Below, one piece after another: positions 9,021-18,340 of a stretch of DNA of 64,000 nt (positions are counted from its first letter, which is position 1; every line of letters starts with the position of its first letter). The stretch is from Streptomyces sp. 2131.1. GTDB taxonomy: Bacteria; Actinomycetota; Actinomycetes; Streptomycetales; Streptomycetaceae. The stretch is from assembly GCF_900105515.1 (NCBI RefSeq), contig NZ_FNSY01000001.1, forward strand, positions 2,418,001-2,482,000, given 5' to 3'. Under the pieces are notes generated by a model. It was given only the letters and a program-made list of their open reading frames with translations, was not told where the DNA came from and made no database searches. The translations under genes and the position numbers were made by a program.

Positions 9021-9042
9021 CTCAATGAACCCAACTATTGAG
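9021..9042. repeat. Inverted repeat in the long leader region of the peptide importer operon
   Basis: CTCAAT and ATTGAG arms separated by 10 bp, 146 bp upstream of the lipoprotein start. The region 8876-9246 contains no gene that I can support and is relatively A+T rich for this genome, consistent with a promoter/regulatory region of about 370 bp for the operon. No clean -35/-10 pair could be chosen with confidence. Confidence 0.35.
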
Positions 9043-9246
9043 TACGGCGGGGCCGTAAACCACACCTAAAGGGTCTCGTTTTGACAACATCAATCGGCGC
9101 GTTGACCCGAAATGCGGACAAAGGGATACCACCCAGACACCACCGAAACGGACCGTTCACACACGTACCGGAGACCACTATCCGATAGGCGGACGTCCGA
9201 CTATCGAACCCGGCTCCCCCTCTCAGCACTCTCCCGCCGCACGCGG

Positions 9247-9286
9247 GACGCCCCGCCGACCCATGCAAGCAGGTCGGCGGGGCGTC
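9247..9286 (-). terminator. Terminator of the 9311-9895 secreted-protein gene
   Basis: A perfect 15-bp stem (GACGCCCCGCCGACC and complement) with a 10-nt loop, 25 bp beyond the stop codon at 9311. Confidence 0.85.
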
Positions 9287-9310
9287 TGAACAGATGGCCC
9301 GTCAGCCGGT

Positions 9311-9895
9311 TCAGCAGTACTTCTTCTTCGCGACCGCCGCCAGGGAGCCCTTCGGGGGCTTCAGGCCGCACCGCACCCCGCCCTCGACGGCGCTCGTCCA
9401 GCTCTGCGCCTTGCCGTACCGACCGGTCTTGATCCACTTCGTACCGCGGTCACAGCGGTACTGGGTGTAATACCCGGACGCCTTCCGGGTTCCGGAGTAG
9501 AACACGTAGGTGTCGAACTTGGTCAGGTTGTAGGTGACCGACTCCGACTTCTTGTTCGTGACCTTCCCCTCGGCCGCGAGCTCCAGCCCGAGAGACCCCT
9601 CAAGGCTGGCGAGGACGACCTTGCCGCTGACCTTGGCGCCGGCCGTCGCCTTCACCGATGCCTTGACCTCGGTGACCTTCTCGGTCTTGTAGGTCCTCTT
9701 GCCCGGGGCCCCGGTGTAGTGCTCGACGATCCGCTTGTGCGTGACGACCCACGGCTTGGCCTTCGAGGACCAGGTCAGCTTGGTCCGTCCCGGGCTGCAC
9801 ATCGGGTCGTTGCCCGAGGTGCCCGCCATCGCCGGCGTCGAGAGCACAGCCGACACCGCCGCCCCCGCGAGCACAACGCCTACGATCTTCCGCAT
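9311..9895 (-). CDS. Small secreted basic protein, relative of the 2260-2796 product
   Basis: 194 residues from the ATG near 9895, where the signal peptide begins (MRKIVGVVLAGAAVSAVLST, cleavage after AMA near residue 24). The frame stays open upstream to 10135, but that stretch is not signal-like and covers the promoter. The mature protein is about 170 residues, basic, with four Cys near residues 33, 159, 181 and 194 (the last residue). The middle (residues 70-125) alternates small and hydrophobic residues (KASVKATAGAKVSGKVVLAS) like amphipathic beta-hairpins and leads into a Tyr-rich segment (YVFYSGTRKASGYYTQYR), a layout shared with the protein at 2260. Function unknown; the pair flanks the peptide importer operon. 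Confidence 0.8.
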   Translation of the reverse strand: MRKIVGVVLAGAAVSAVLSTPAMAGTSGNDPMCSPGRTKLTWSSKAKPWVVTHKRIVEHYTGAPGKRTYKTEKVTEVKASVKATAGAKVSGKVVLASLEGSLGLELAAEGKVTNKKSESVTYNLTKFDTYVFYSGTRKASGYYTQYRCDRGTKWIKTGRYGKAQSWTSAVEGGVRCGLKPPKGSLAAVAKKKYC

Positions 9896-10045
9896 GTCAA
9901 TCCTTCGCTTTCGCACATCGGAGTCGAGTTCCCCCCGCTTCCGGCGCCCCCCTGTCGGCGGCGCAGCTGTCACACTGGCGGAGCGAGAGCCGATATTCCA
10001 GCGATCTGAGGGAAGCTTGAGACTACTGTCGCGAAGTGAGTACAT

Positions 10046-10074
10046 AGCGTAACCGGAGGCTCCGCCTCCACCAA
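10046..10074 (-). promoter_or_regulatory. Predicted sigma-HrdB promoter with a palindrome in the spacer
   Basis: Reading leftward, TTGGTG (10074-10069) and TACGCT (10051-10046) are 17 bp apart, a good match to a vegetative promoter for the secreted-protein gene starting near 9895. The spacer holds the palindrome GGAGGC-TCC-GCCTCC (10055-10069), placed where a repressor would block polymerase. Confidence 0.5.
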
Positions 10075-10141
10075 CGTTCCCATTAGCGTATTGGATCATT
10101 GACGAACCGGATTCGAGCGCGACGGGAGCGCACATGAGAAA

Positions 10142-10175
10142 GGCCGGGGTCCGCGACTTGTCGCGGACCCCGGCC
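10142..10175 (-). terminator. Terminator of typA
   Basis: A perfect 15-bp stem (GGCCGGGGTCCGCGA and complement) with loop CTTG, 12 bp after the stop codon of the gene ending at 10188. Confidence 0.88.
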
Positions 10176-10187
10176 CTCCCCGGGTCG

Positions 10188-12095
<1,908 letters not shown>

Positions 12096-12202
12096 GTGTG
12101 GCTTGCGCTTCTCTCGGATCGGGGATTCAGGCGCCTGGGTCGGTCTTGAGTCCCCCTACGCCCGCCGGGCGGACGCGCCACGGCTACTCCCCATGGTACG
12201 GG

Positions 12203-12230
12203 CCCGCCGGGCGGGAGGCTTCCCGGCGGG
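12203..12230 (-). terminator. Probable terminator of the stand-alone binding protein gene
   Basis: A 9-bp perfect stem (CCCGCCGGG/CCCGGCGGG) with a 10-nt loop lies 90 bp after the stop at 12320 and before the typA start. It has no T-run. The rest of 12096-12319 shows no gene. Confidence 0.45.
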
Positions 12231-12319
12231 TTCCCTACCGGTCGCAGAGCGGTCCGACCGCGCCTTTCGGGGCGGCGGCCGGACGCGCTCCTGCGCCGCG
12301 GTCCCTCTCGCCGGCCTGC

Positions 12320-14671
12320 CTACTTCTTCCGGGCGGCCGGGGCACCCGCCGCCTGCGGGGCCTTGTAGCCGATGTCCTGGTAGTGCGGGACGCCGAAGCC
12401 GAAGGCGCCGACGTTCACGAGGGTCCTCGCGGTGGCGACGAGCTGGGGGCGCTGGAAGAGGGGGATCGATCCCGCGGCGGCCCAGATACGGGCGTCGGCC
12501 TGGCGCATGAGGTTCTGGGACGCCTTCTCGTCCAGCTCCGAGACCGCCTGGTCGAAGAGCTGGTCGATGTGGTCCGTCCCGACGCGGGTGTAGTTCTGCT
12601 CGACGAGCAGCGAGCCGTCGGTCGCCGGGACCGGCTTGGCGTAGATCGGGCGGTCGTCGGTGGCCGGGTAGGCGGAGGCGGGCCAGGAGTACAGGGCCAT
12701 GTCGTAGTCGCCGGAGGCCACGTGGTCGCGGAAGTAGCTGTCGTCCGAGACCTTGGTGATCACCGTGCGGATGCCGATCGTGTCGAGCATCGCGGCGATC
12801 TTCTCGCCCACGCTGCGCAGGCCGGCCGAGCCGGGCCCCGACGGCAGGACGAAGCGCAGGCTCAGCGGCTTGCCGTTCTTGCCGAGCGGGCCGCGGGCCG
12901 CGTCCGCGCCCTTGGCCGGGGCCGGGGTGCCGGCCGGGGCGTAGGCTCCGGCGGCTCCCCCGGGCTGCCGGTCCTGGGCCCGGACGTCCCGGGCGTCCTC
13001 CGAGATGCCCGTGGCGCCGAGCCGGCCGGCCTGGCGCAGCAGGGCGTCGCTCTGGGCCGCGGCGACGGGGGCGGGGGCGAGGACCCGGGTGGCGTCGCCG
13101 GGCTTGTCGTCGCCGACGATGTAGAGGCCGTCGGCGGCGGAGGGCTCGCCGGCGGCGCGGTCCGCCTTGCCGTCGTCGCCCTCGGACTCCTTCCCGGCGC
13201 TCCCCTTCTTCTCCTCGGCCTTCTTCTCCTCGGCCCCCGTGTCCGCGTCCTTCTTCTTCTCGCCCTCGCTGCCGGCCTTGGTGCCGTCGTTCCGAGAGAG
13301 GGCGCCCTCGCGCGTCCAGCCGGCGTCGGCCAGCAGCGCCTGGGCCTTCTCGGTGTCCTGCTTGCCGAGCGCCTCGCTGCCGTCCTTGTACGCGGGCTGC
13401 CCGGCGACGGCCAGGTGGCTGCCGAGCGGCTGCGCGGGCAGGCCGAGCGGCTTCAGTACGGTGTCGGCGAGCTCCTGGCGGTCCAGGGCGCGGGCGACGG
13501 CCCGGCGCACCCGGTCGTCGGCGAGCGGCCCGGTCTCGCCGTTCAGCGCGAGCTGGGTGTAGGCGGGTTCCAGCGCCTTGCGGACCGTGAAGGCGCGCAG
13601 CCCGCTCTGTTCGGCGGCGTACGCCTCGGCCGCCTTCGCCTTGTCGTCCCGGACCTCCTGCTCCTCCTCGGCCGCCTCCTCGTCGGTCCCGTGCGCCACC
13701 GCCCAGGAGCGCAGGGCCTGGGCCGGGGTGAGAGCGGCACCGGGGCCGTGGGCGCCGGACGCGCCGGCGGCTCCCTCGCGGGCGGCCTGGGCGATGCGGT
13801 GGGCGGTGCCGGAGTCGACGTCGGCCACGTCGACCGTGCCCTCGGCCAGGGCGTCGGTGCGGTCCTCGGGCTTGACGGCCTTGAAGACGAGCGTGTCCAG
13901 CTTGGCGGGGCTGCCCCACCAGCGGGGGTTGCGGGTCAGCGTCACGGACCCGGTCTTCCTGTCGACCTCGCGCAGCCGGAACGGCCCGGCCGTCTCCTTG
14001 ACCGTGGTGCGCGCGCCGTCGTTGAAAGCGTCCGGGGAGCCCGTCACCTGCTTCGGGTACAGCGGGGAGAACAGGGAGCGCCAGTCCGCGTACGGCTTGG
14101 CGAAGGTGACCTTGACCTCCAGGTCGTCGGAGCCGCGCTCGATCTTCTCGATGCGCTCGTAGCCGGCGTTGCGGGCGGTCCAGAACGCGGAGTCCTTGCC
14201 GCTCAGCGCCCGCCACTGGGCGACGAAGTCCGGGGCCCCGATCTCGCGGCCGTCGCTCCAGACCGCCTGCTGGTTGAGGCGGTAGACGACGACCTGGCGG
14301 GGCTCGGTCCCGGTGACCTTCGCGGATTCCAGGTAGTCCGGGTTGAGCTGCGGCCGGCCCTTGTCGTCGAGCGGGAAGAGGGTCGGGAGCAGGGCTCCGG
14401 TGATCCGGGTGGTGGCGCTGTCGGCGTCCGCCTGGAAGGCGTTGAGGGTGGCGGGCAGGGCGTCGATCGCCCAGGTGACCTTGCCGCCGTCGGCGATCTG
14501 GGCCCGAGCGGCGCGCGCCACGTCCTGCGGTACGGCGGCGACGGCCGCCGTCTCGTCCCCCTCCGAGCTGCACCCGGCCAGGGCGGGGAGGGTGAGGACG
14601 CCTGCGGTGAGGAGGGCGGGCAGGCGCTTGCGCTTTCGGGCCGTCCCGCGCGGGACGCCGACGTGGGACAT
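12320..14671 (-). CDS. Stand-alone peptide-binding lipoprotein (SBP family 5) with charged inserts
   Basis: 783 residues from the ATG at 14671, which has a GGAGG site about 8 nt upstream; the more distant ATG at 14704 lacks one. The signal peptide has a basic start (ARKRKRLP) and lipobox LAGC with acylated Cys34. SBP_bac_5 signatures include VTWAIDALPATLNAFQADAD, a GPFRLREVDRKTGSVTLTRN region and WWGSPAKLDTLVF. It is 200 or more residues longer than most family members because of two inserts: an Ala/Glu-rich helix around residues 290-350 and a Lys/Glu/Asp/Gly-rich, probably disordered stretch around residues 440-500. No permease or ATPase gene is adjacent, so it must work with components encoded elsewhere, or it acts as a receptor. 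Confidence 0.88.
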   Translation of the reverse strand: MSHVGVPRGTARKRKRLPALLTAGVLTLPALAGCSSEGDETAAVAAVPQDVARAARAQIADGGKVTWAIDALPATLNAFQADADSATTRITGALLPTLFPLDDKGRPQLNPDYLESAKVTGTEPRQVVVYRLNQQAVWSDGREIGAPDFVAQWRALSGKDSAFWTARNAGYERIEKIERGSDDLEVKVTFAKPYADWRSLFSPLYPKQVTGSPDAFNDGARTTVKETAGPFRLREVDRKTGSVTLTRNPRWWGSPAKLDTLVFKAVKPEDRTDALAEGTVDVADVDSGTAHRIAQAAREGAAGASGAHGPGAALTPAQALRSWAVAHGTDEEAAEEEQEVRDDKAKAAEAYAAEQSGLRAFTVRKALEPAYTQLALNGETGPLADDRVRRAVARALDRQELADTVLKPLGLPAQPLGSHLAVAGQPAYKDGSEALGKQDTEKAQALLADAGWTREGALSRNDGTKAGSEGEKKKDADTGAEEKKAEEKKGSAGKESEGDDGKADRAAGEPSAADGLYIVGDDKPGDATRVLAPAPVAAAQSDALLRQAGRLGATGISEDARDVRAQDRQPGGAAGAYAPAGTPAPAKGADAARGPLGKNGKPLSLRFVLPSGPGSAGLRSVGEKIAAMLDTIGIRTVITKVSDDSYFRDHVASGDYDMALYSWPASAYPATDDRPIYAKPVPATDGSLLVEQNYTRVGTDHIDQLFDQAVSELDEKASQNLMRQADARIWAAAGSIPLFQRPQLVATARTLVNVGAFGFGVPHYQDIGYKAPQAAGAPAARKK

Positions 14672-14840
14672 GGCTGATACCTCCGGGGACGGCCCGGCCC
14701 GCACCGGAATGGGCCGGATTGCGTGTGGTTTGGTGGCATTTGCAGTTGATCACACTGATTCCGCCCCACTACTGAAAACGCCCTCGCGCGGGAAGACGGC
14801 GCCGACACGGCGCGGTGCCCCGAAAGCTCACCCACGTGGC

Positions 14841-14873
14841 GGAGCGCCGCGGCCCGGCGGGCCGCGGCGCTCC
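14841..14873 (-). terminator. Terminator of the marR-isochorismatase operon
   Basis: A perfect 15-bp GC stem (GGAGCGCCGCGGCCC and complement) around a GGC loop, followed on the minus strand by a short intergenic stretch. It lies 23 bp beyond the stop at 14897. Confidence 0.85.
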
Positions 14874-14896
14874 TTGTCGTCGTCGGGTGCGGCCGG

Positions 14897-15448
14897 TCAG
14901 CCCAGCAGCTTGACGATCTCGTCGGTCGTACCGGTCTCGCCGAGGCGCGGGAAGATCCGCCGCACGCTGTTGTCGTGGGCCTCGCCGCTCATGTCGGTCA
15001 TGGCGTCCGTGGCGAGGGTGACGTGGTAGCCGTGCTCGTGCGCCGAGCGGGCGGTGGACTCGACGCCGATGCTGGTCGCGATGCCGGCCACGACGACCTG
15101 GGTGACGCCCCGACGGCGCAGCTGGAGGTCGAGGTCGGTGCCGTAGAAGGCCCCCCACTGCTGCTTGGTGACGACGATGTCCCCCTCGCGCGGGCCCATC
15201 TCGGGCACGATCTCCGCCCAGTCGGCAGCGGGCTTCCCGGACCGGGCCGGGCCCTCGTTGCGGCCGGGGGCGCCACCGGTGACGCGGACGAGGACGACCG
15301 GGAGGTCCTTGGCACGGAAGGCGTCGGCCAGGGTCGCGGCGTTCGCGATGACACCGGCGGAGGGGTGGGCGGTGGGCAGGGCGGTGATGCCCTTCTGGAG
15401 GTCGACGACGATCAGCGCGGTGTTCGGGTCGAGGACGGTGGCGGTCAT
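14897..15448 (-). CDS. Isochorismatase-family hydrolase
   Basis: 183 residues. The Rossmann-like fold of the isochorismatase superfamily is marked by ALIVVDLQKG (Asp16), a Lys in VVTKQQWGAFYGTDLD (near residue 95), and the cis-peptide region AGIATSIGVESTARSAHEHG. The position normally held by the nucleophilic Cys is Gly here (TSIGVES), as in true isochorismatases such as PhzD/EntB; amidase members (nicotinamidase, carbamoylhydrolase) keep the Cys. The ATG at 15448 has AAGGAG 8 nt upstream. It follows a MarR regulator by 77 bp on the same strand and is probably controlled by it. The substrate is unknown. Confidence 0.9.
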   Translation of the reverse strand: MTATVLDPNTALIVVDLQKGITALPTAHPSAGVIANAATLADAFRAKDLPVVLVRVTGGAPGRNEGPARSGKPAADWAEIVPEMGPREGDIVVTKQQWGAFYGTDLDLQLRRRGVTQVVVAGIATSIGVESTARSAHEHGYHVTLATDAMTDMSGEAHDNSVRRIFPRLGETGTTDEIVKLLG

Positions 15449-15525
15449 GGTGGTGCTCTCCTTGTGGGGCGGTGCTTGGGGTACCGGGGCTTCAGGTGCG
15501 GAGCGCCGGCCCCCGGTGCGAGCGG

Positions 15526-15978
15526 TCAGGAGCCGACCAGGCGCTCGATGAGGGCGACGGCCTCGGCGACCGTGCGCCGCTCGTGCCCGTCGAGTTCGGC
15601 GGCGACGGTCTCGGCGAGCCAGTTCCGCTTGGCGGCCCTGACCTCGGCGAGGGTGGCGCGCCCGGCGTCCGTGATCGACATGACGGACTTGCGTCCGTCG
15701 GCCGGGTCCGGCGCCCGCTCGACCAGCCCCTGCGCCTCCAGCGAGCCGAGGGTCAGCCGCATGGACTGGGGGCGCACGAACTCGGCGCGGGCCAGGTCCG
15801 CGGTGGTCGCGGCGCCTCCGTCGTCGAGCCGGGCGAGCACCGAGCGCTGGGTCGGGGTCAGCAGCGACTCCGACGAGGTGGAGCGCAGCCGCCGGAGCAG
15901 CCTGCCGACCACGGAGGCCAGCTGGTTCGCCACCTCGTCGGCCGAGGGGTCCGGGGCCGCCCCGGATGCTTGCGTCAT
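15526..15978 (-). CDS. MarR-family transcriptional regulator
   Basis: 150 residues from the ATG at 15978. It shows the winged-helix layout of MarR proteins: LTPTQRSVLARLDDGGAATTADLARAEFV, recognition helix RPQSMRLTLGSLEAQGLVER, and the wing APDPADGRKSVMSITDAGR with the DxRxxxxxLT-like motif. C-terminal helices serve dimerisation. An upstream in-frame ATG at 16041 lies on the far side of the palindrome 15992-16031 and is rejected. It is first in a two-gene operon with the isochorismatase-family hydrolase. A 40-bp palindrome starts 14 bp before the start codon, so autoregulation is likely. Confidence 0.92.
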   Translation of the reverse strand: MTQASGAAPDPSADEVANQLASVVGRLLRRLRSTSSESLLTPTQRSVLARLDDGGAATTADLARAEFVRPQSMRLTLGSLEAQGLVERAPDPADGRKSVMSITDAGRATLAEVRAAKRNWLAETVAAELDGHERRTVAEAVALIERLVGS

Positions 15979-15991
15979 ACATGCACCGTAC

Positions 15992-16031
15992 GAGAACGAC
16001 AGGCCACCTTGCAAGGCAGCCTGTTGTTCTC
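15992..16031. promoter_or_regulatory. 40-bp palindromic operator upstream of marR
   Basis: Symmetric about 16011/16012. The core CCTTGCAAGG (16007-16016) is flanked by arms GAGAACGACAGGC (15992-16004) and GCCTGTTGTTCTC (16019-16031) with one mismatch; only the two-base joints on each side of the core break symmetry. This is typical of a MarR dimer-pair site. It lies between marR and the divergent TPM-domain gene at 16116. Confidence 0.75.
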
Positions 16032-16102
16032 CGGCGGACACCGGGTGCCGGGGCGGCCACCTCGGCGCAGCACCTCGTGTCGCGGCCCCCCTGAGCGGGA
16101 CA

Positions 16103-16108
16103 TAGCCT
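16103..16108 (+). promoter_or_regulatory. -10 box for a leaderless TPM-domain transcript
   Basis: TAGCCT ends 7 nt before the GTG at 16116. No ribosome site precedes the GTG, so transcription and translation probably start together. Confidence 0.45.
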
Positions 16109-16115
16109 CACAAAC

Positions 16116-18239
16116 GTGACGCCGCCCGTGAGCCGAACCCGGATCCTCATACCGGGCCGGGCCCTGCTCGCCGTGCTGCTGACGGTGTGCTGGCTGGCCC
16201 TGGCCCCCGCGCCGGCCGCCCGCGCCGACGACCCGGTCACGCTGTCCCGCGACGGACAGATCACCGACAAGGTGGGCGCCCTCGGCGACCGCAGGCCCCA
16301 GGTGGTCGCGGCCCTCGACCGGCTCTACGACGAACACCGCCTCCAGCTGTTCGTGGTGTACGTACGCGACTTCTCCGGACGCTCCCCGCAGGACTGGGCC
16401 GACGCGACGGCCGACCGTAACGGACTCGGGCGCGACGACCTCCTCCTGGCCGTCGCCACCCACGCCCGGCAGTACGCCTACTCCGTCGACCAGGACTCCC
16501 CTCTCACCGACGCACAGCTCCGGGACGTGGCGAACACCGCGATCGAGCCGGCGCTCAAGGAGAACGACTGGGCGGGTGCCGCGATCGGCGCCGCCGACGG
16601 TTACACCGCCGTCCTGGGCGGCGAGCCGGTTCCCGCCCCGGCGATCACCCCGGGCCCCTCCGACCCCGGGTCCGGCTCGGGCGGCACGAGCACCGGCGAC
16701 CTGCTGCTGCCGATCGTCCTGCTCTGCGCGGTCGCCGCCGTCGCCGCCTACGCCTTCCTGCGGCGCAAGCGGCGCGCCACCACCCGTACGACACCCGGCG
16801 CGACGGGCTGGGGCGGGGGCGGAGCCGCGCCGCCGCCCACCCCGCTGCCGGAACTCGACGCGAAGGCCAAGGAGACGCTGGTCGCCACCGACGACGCGGT
16901 CCGCACCAGCGAGGAGGAACTCGGCTTCGCCACCGCCCAGTTCGGGGAGGAGGCCGCCGCGCCGTTCGCCGAGGCCGTGACGTACGCCAAGGGCGAGCTG
17001 ACCGCCGCGTTCCGGCTGCGCCAGCAGCTCGACGACGCCTTCCCGGAGGACGACGTGACCCGGCGGCGGATGCTGGACGAGATCATCGGCCGCTGCGCGG
17101 ACGCGGACGGCCGGCTCGACGCGGTCTCCGAGGACTTCGACCGGCTGCGCGAGCTGGAACGCGAGGCGCCGCAGGCCCTGGCCGCCGCCGAGACCGCGTT
17201 CCACGAGCTGACCGGCCGCGTCCCGGCCGCCGAGTCCGCTCTCGCCTCGATGCGCGAGCGGTACGCGGAGCAGGCGTCGGCCCCCGTCGCCGGTGACGCC
17301 GAACAGGCCAAGGACCGGCTGGTCTTCGCCACCTCCTCGCTCAACCGGGCCCGGCAGGCGGTGGACGGCGGTGACCACGCGGCGGCGGCCGTCTACGTAC
17401 GGGCCGCCGAGGGCGCGATCGGCCAGGCGGGCACCCTTGTCGACGGCGTGGAACGGCGCGCCCGGGAACTCGACGAGGCGGCGGACCGGCTGCCGGCCGC
17501 GCTCACCGAGACGGAGACGGACCTCGCGGACGCGGGCGGGCTGCTCGAAGGCACCGCGCAGGGGGCGTCCACCGCGGACCTGCGCGGCCGGATCGCCCGT
17601 GCCAGGGCGGTGGCCGACGACGTGCGCGAGGAGCGGGACGCCGGGCGCTACGACCCGATCGACGCGCTGCGCCGGGTGGAGGAGGCGGACGCGGCCCTCG
17701 ACGAGGCCCTTGCCGGCGCGCGCGAGCGGGAACAGGGTGACGCCCGGGCCCGCTCGCTGCTCGACGGGGCGATGCTCACCGCGCGCTCGTCCGTCTCCGC
17801 CGCGGCCGACTTCGTCACCACGAACCGGGGCGCGGTGGGCAGCCCGGCCCGGACCCGGCTGGCGGAGGCCCAGCGCCGCCTGGAGCAGGCCGCCGCACTG
17901 GCGGGCACCGGCGACGCGCAGGCCGCGCTGGCCGAGGCGCACCGGGCGGACGCGCTGGCCGGCGAGGCGCGCGCGCTGGCCGAGCAGGACGTACGCGGGT
18001 ACGGCTACGGCGGGCGCGGCGGCCCCGGTGGCATGGCGGGCGGAGGCGGCGGGGGCATGGGCGGCGCGGTCCTCGGCGGCATCATCCTCGGCGGCCTGCT
18101 GGGCGGGAGCGGCGGCCGGGGCGGCTTCGGGGGCGGAGGCGGCGGGTTCGGGGGCGGCGGGTTCGGCGGGGGCGGCGGGCCCGGCAGCTTCGGCGGCGGG
18201 GGCACGCGGGGCCGCCGCGGCGGTGGCGGCCGGTTCTGA
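16116..18239 (+). CDS. TPM-domain membrane protein with coiled-coil and Gly-rich tail
   Basis: 707 residues. A signal peptide or first membrane segment (residues 10-37, ending ARADD) leads into an extracellular TPM domain (about 45-165; LQLFVVYVRDFSG, NGLGRDDLLLAVATHARQY) of the family named after Arabidopsis TLP18.3 and also seen in bacterial YgcG proteins. A Pro/Gly/Ser linker and a membrane helix (LLLPIVLLCAVAAVAAYAFL, about 190-210) follow. Residues 250-620 are long, charged and Ala/Glu-rich, predicted helical coiled coil on the cytoplasmic side. The last 80 residues are almost pure Gly with Phe/Arg (GGGFGGG repeats). It precedes pspA by 101 bp on the same strand, suggesting membrane-stress work with PspA. 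Reaction unknown. Confidence 0.88.
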   Translation: MTPPVSRTRILIPGRALLAVLLTVCWLALAPAPAARADDPVTLSRDGQITDKVGALGDRRPQVVAALDRLYDEHRLQLFVVYVRDFSGRSPQDWADATADRNGLGRDDLLLAVATHARQYAYSVDQDSPLTDAQLRDVANTAIEPALKENDWAGAAIGAADGYTAVLGGEPVPAPAITPGPSDPGSGSGGTSTGDLLLPIVLLCAVAAVAAYAFLRRKRRATTRTTPGATGWGGGGAAPPPTPLPELDAKAKETLVATDDAVRTSEEELGFATAQFGEEAAAPFAEAVTYAKGELTAAFRLRQQLDDAFPEDDVTRRRMLDEIIGRCADADGRLDAVSEDFDRLRELEREAPQALAAAETAFHELTGRVPAAESALASMRERYAEQASAPVAGDAEQAKDRLVFATSSLNRARQAVDGGDHAAAAVYVRAAEGAIGQAGTLVDGVERRARELDEAADRLPAALTETETDLADAGGLLEGTAQGASTADLRGRIARARAVADDVREERDAGRYDPIDALRRVEEADAALDEALAGAREREQGDARARSLLDGAMLTARSSVSAAADFVTTNRGAVGSPARTRLAEAQRRLEQAAALAGTGDAQAALAEAHRADALAGEARALAEQDVRGYGYGGRGGPGGMAGGGGGGMGGAVLGGIILGGLLGGSGGRGGFGGGGGGFGGGGFGGGGGPGSFGGGGTRGRRGGGGRF

Positions 18240-18307
18240 CATACCCAGCCGTTTCTGACATACCCGGCCGGTTCCGACGTACCCAGCCGGTTCCGACGCA
18301 TCGCCCG
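18232..18307 (+). repeat. Four tandem 19-bp repeats between the TPM gene and pspA
   Basis: Units start at 18232, 18251, 18270 and 18289, all close to GGTTCTGACATACCCAGCC. Units 1-3 differ at a few positions and unit 4 diverges at its end. The first unit overlaps the stop codon of the TPM gene and the array ends 33 bp before pspA. The exact 19-bp period and its placement suggest a regulatory array (activator half sites or RNA element) or slippage. Confidence 0.8.
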
Positions 18308-18340
18308 ACGAGCAGCACAACCGGACACAGGAGAGGTGCC

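Noticed and set aside
9896..10135. N-terminal extension of the 9311-9895 protein to 10135
   Set aside because: The extension covers a TTGGTG-17-TACGCT promoter and hides a standard signal peptide.
12156..14753. 865-codon minus-strand frame covering 12156-14753
   Set aside because: Arg/Pro/Gly/Ala-rich frame of the same strand as the 12320-14671 lipoprotein; the latter has a signal peptide, lipobox and family motifs.
15449..16270. 457-codon frame extending the isochorismatase upstream
   Set aside because: It would run through marR in another frame; the ATG at 15448 has AAGGAG and starts the family domain exactly.
18232..18307. CRISPR-like array
   Set aside because: The 19-bp units are directly adjacent without unique spacers, and no cas genes exist in the window.
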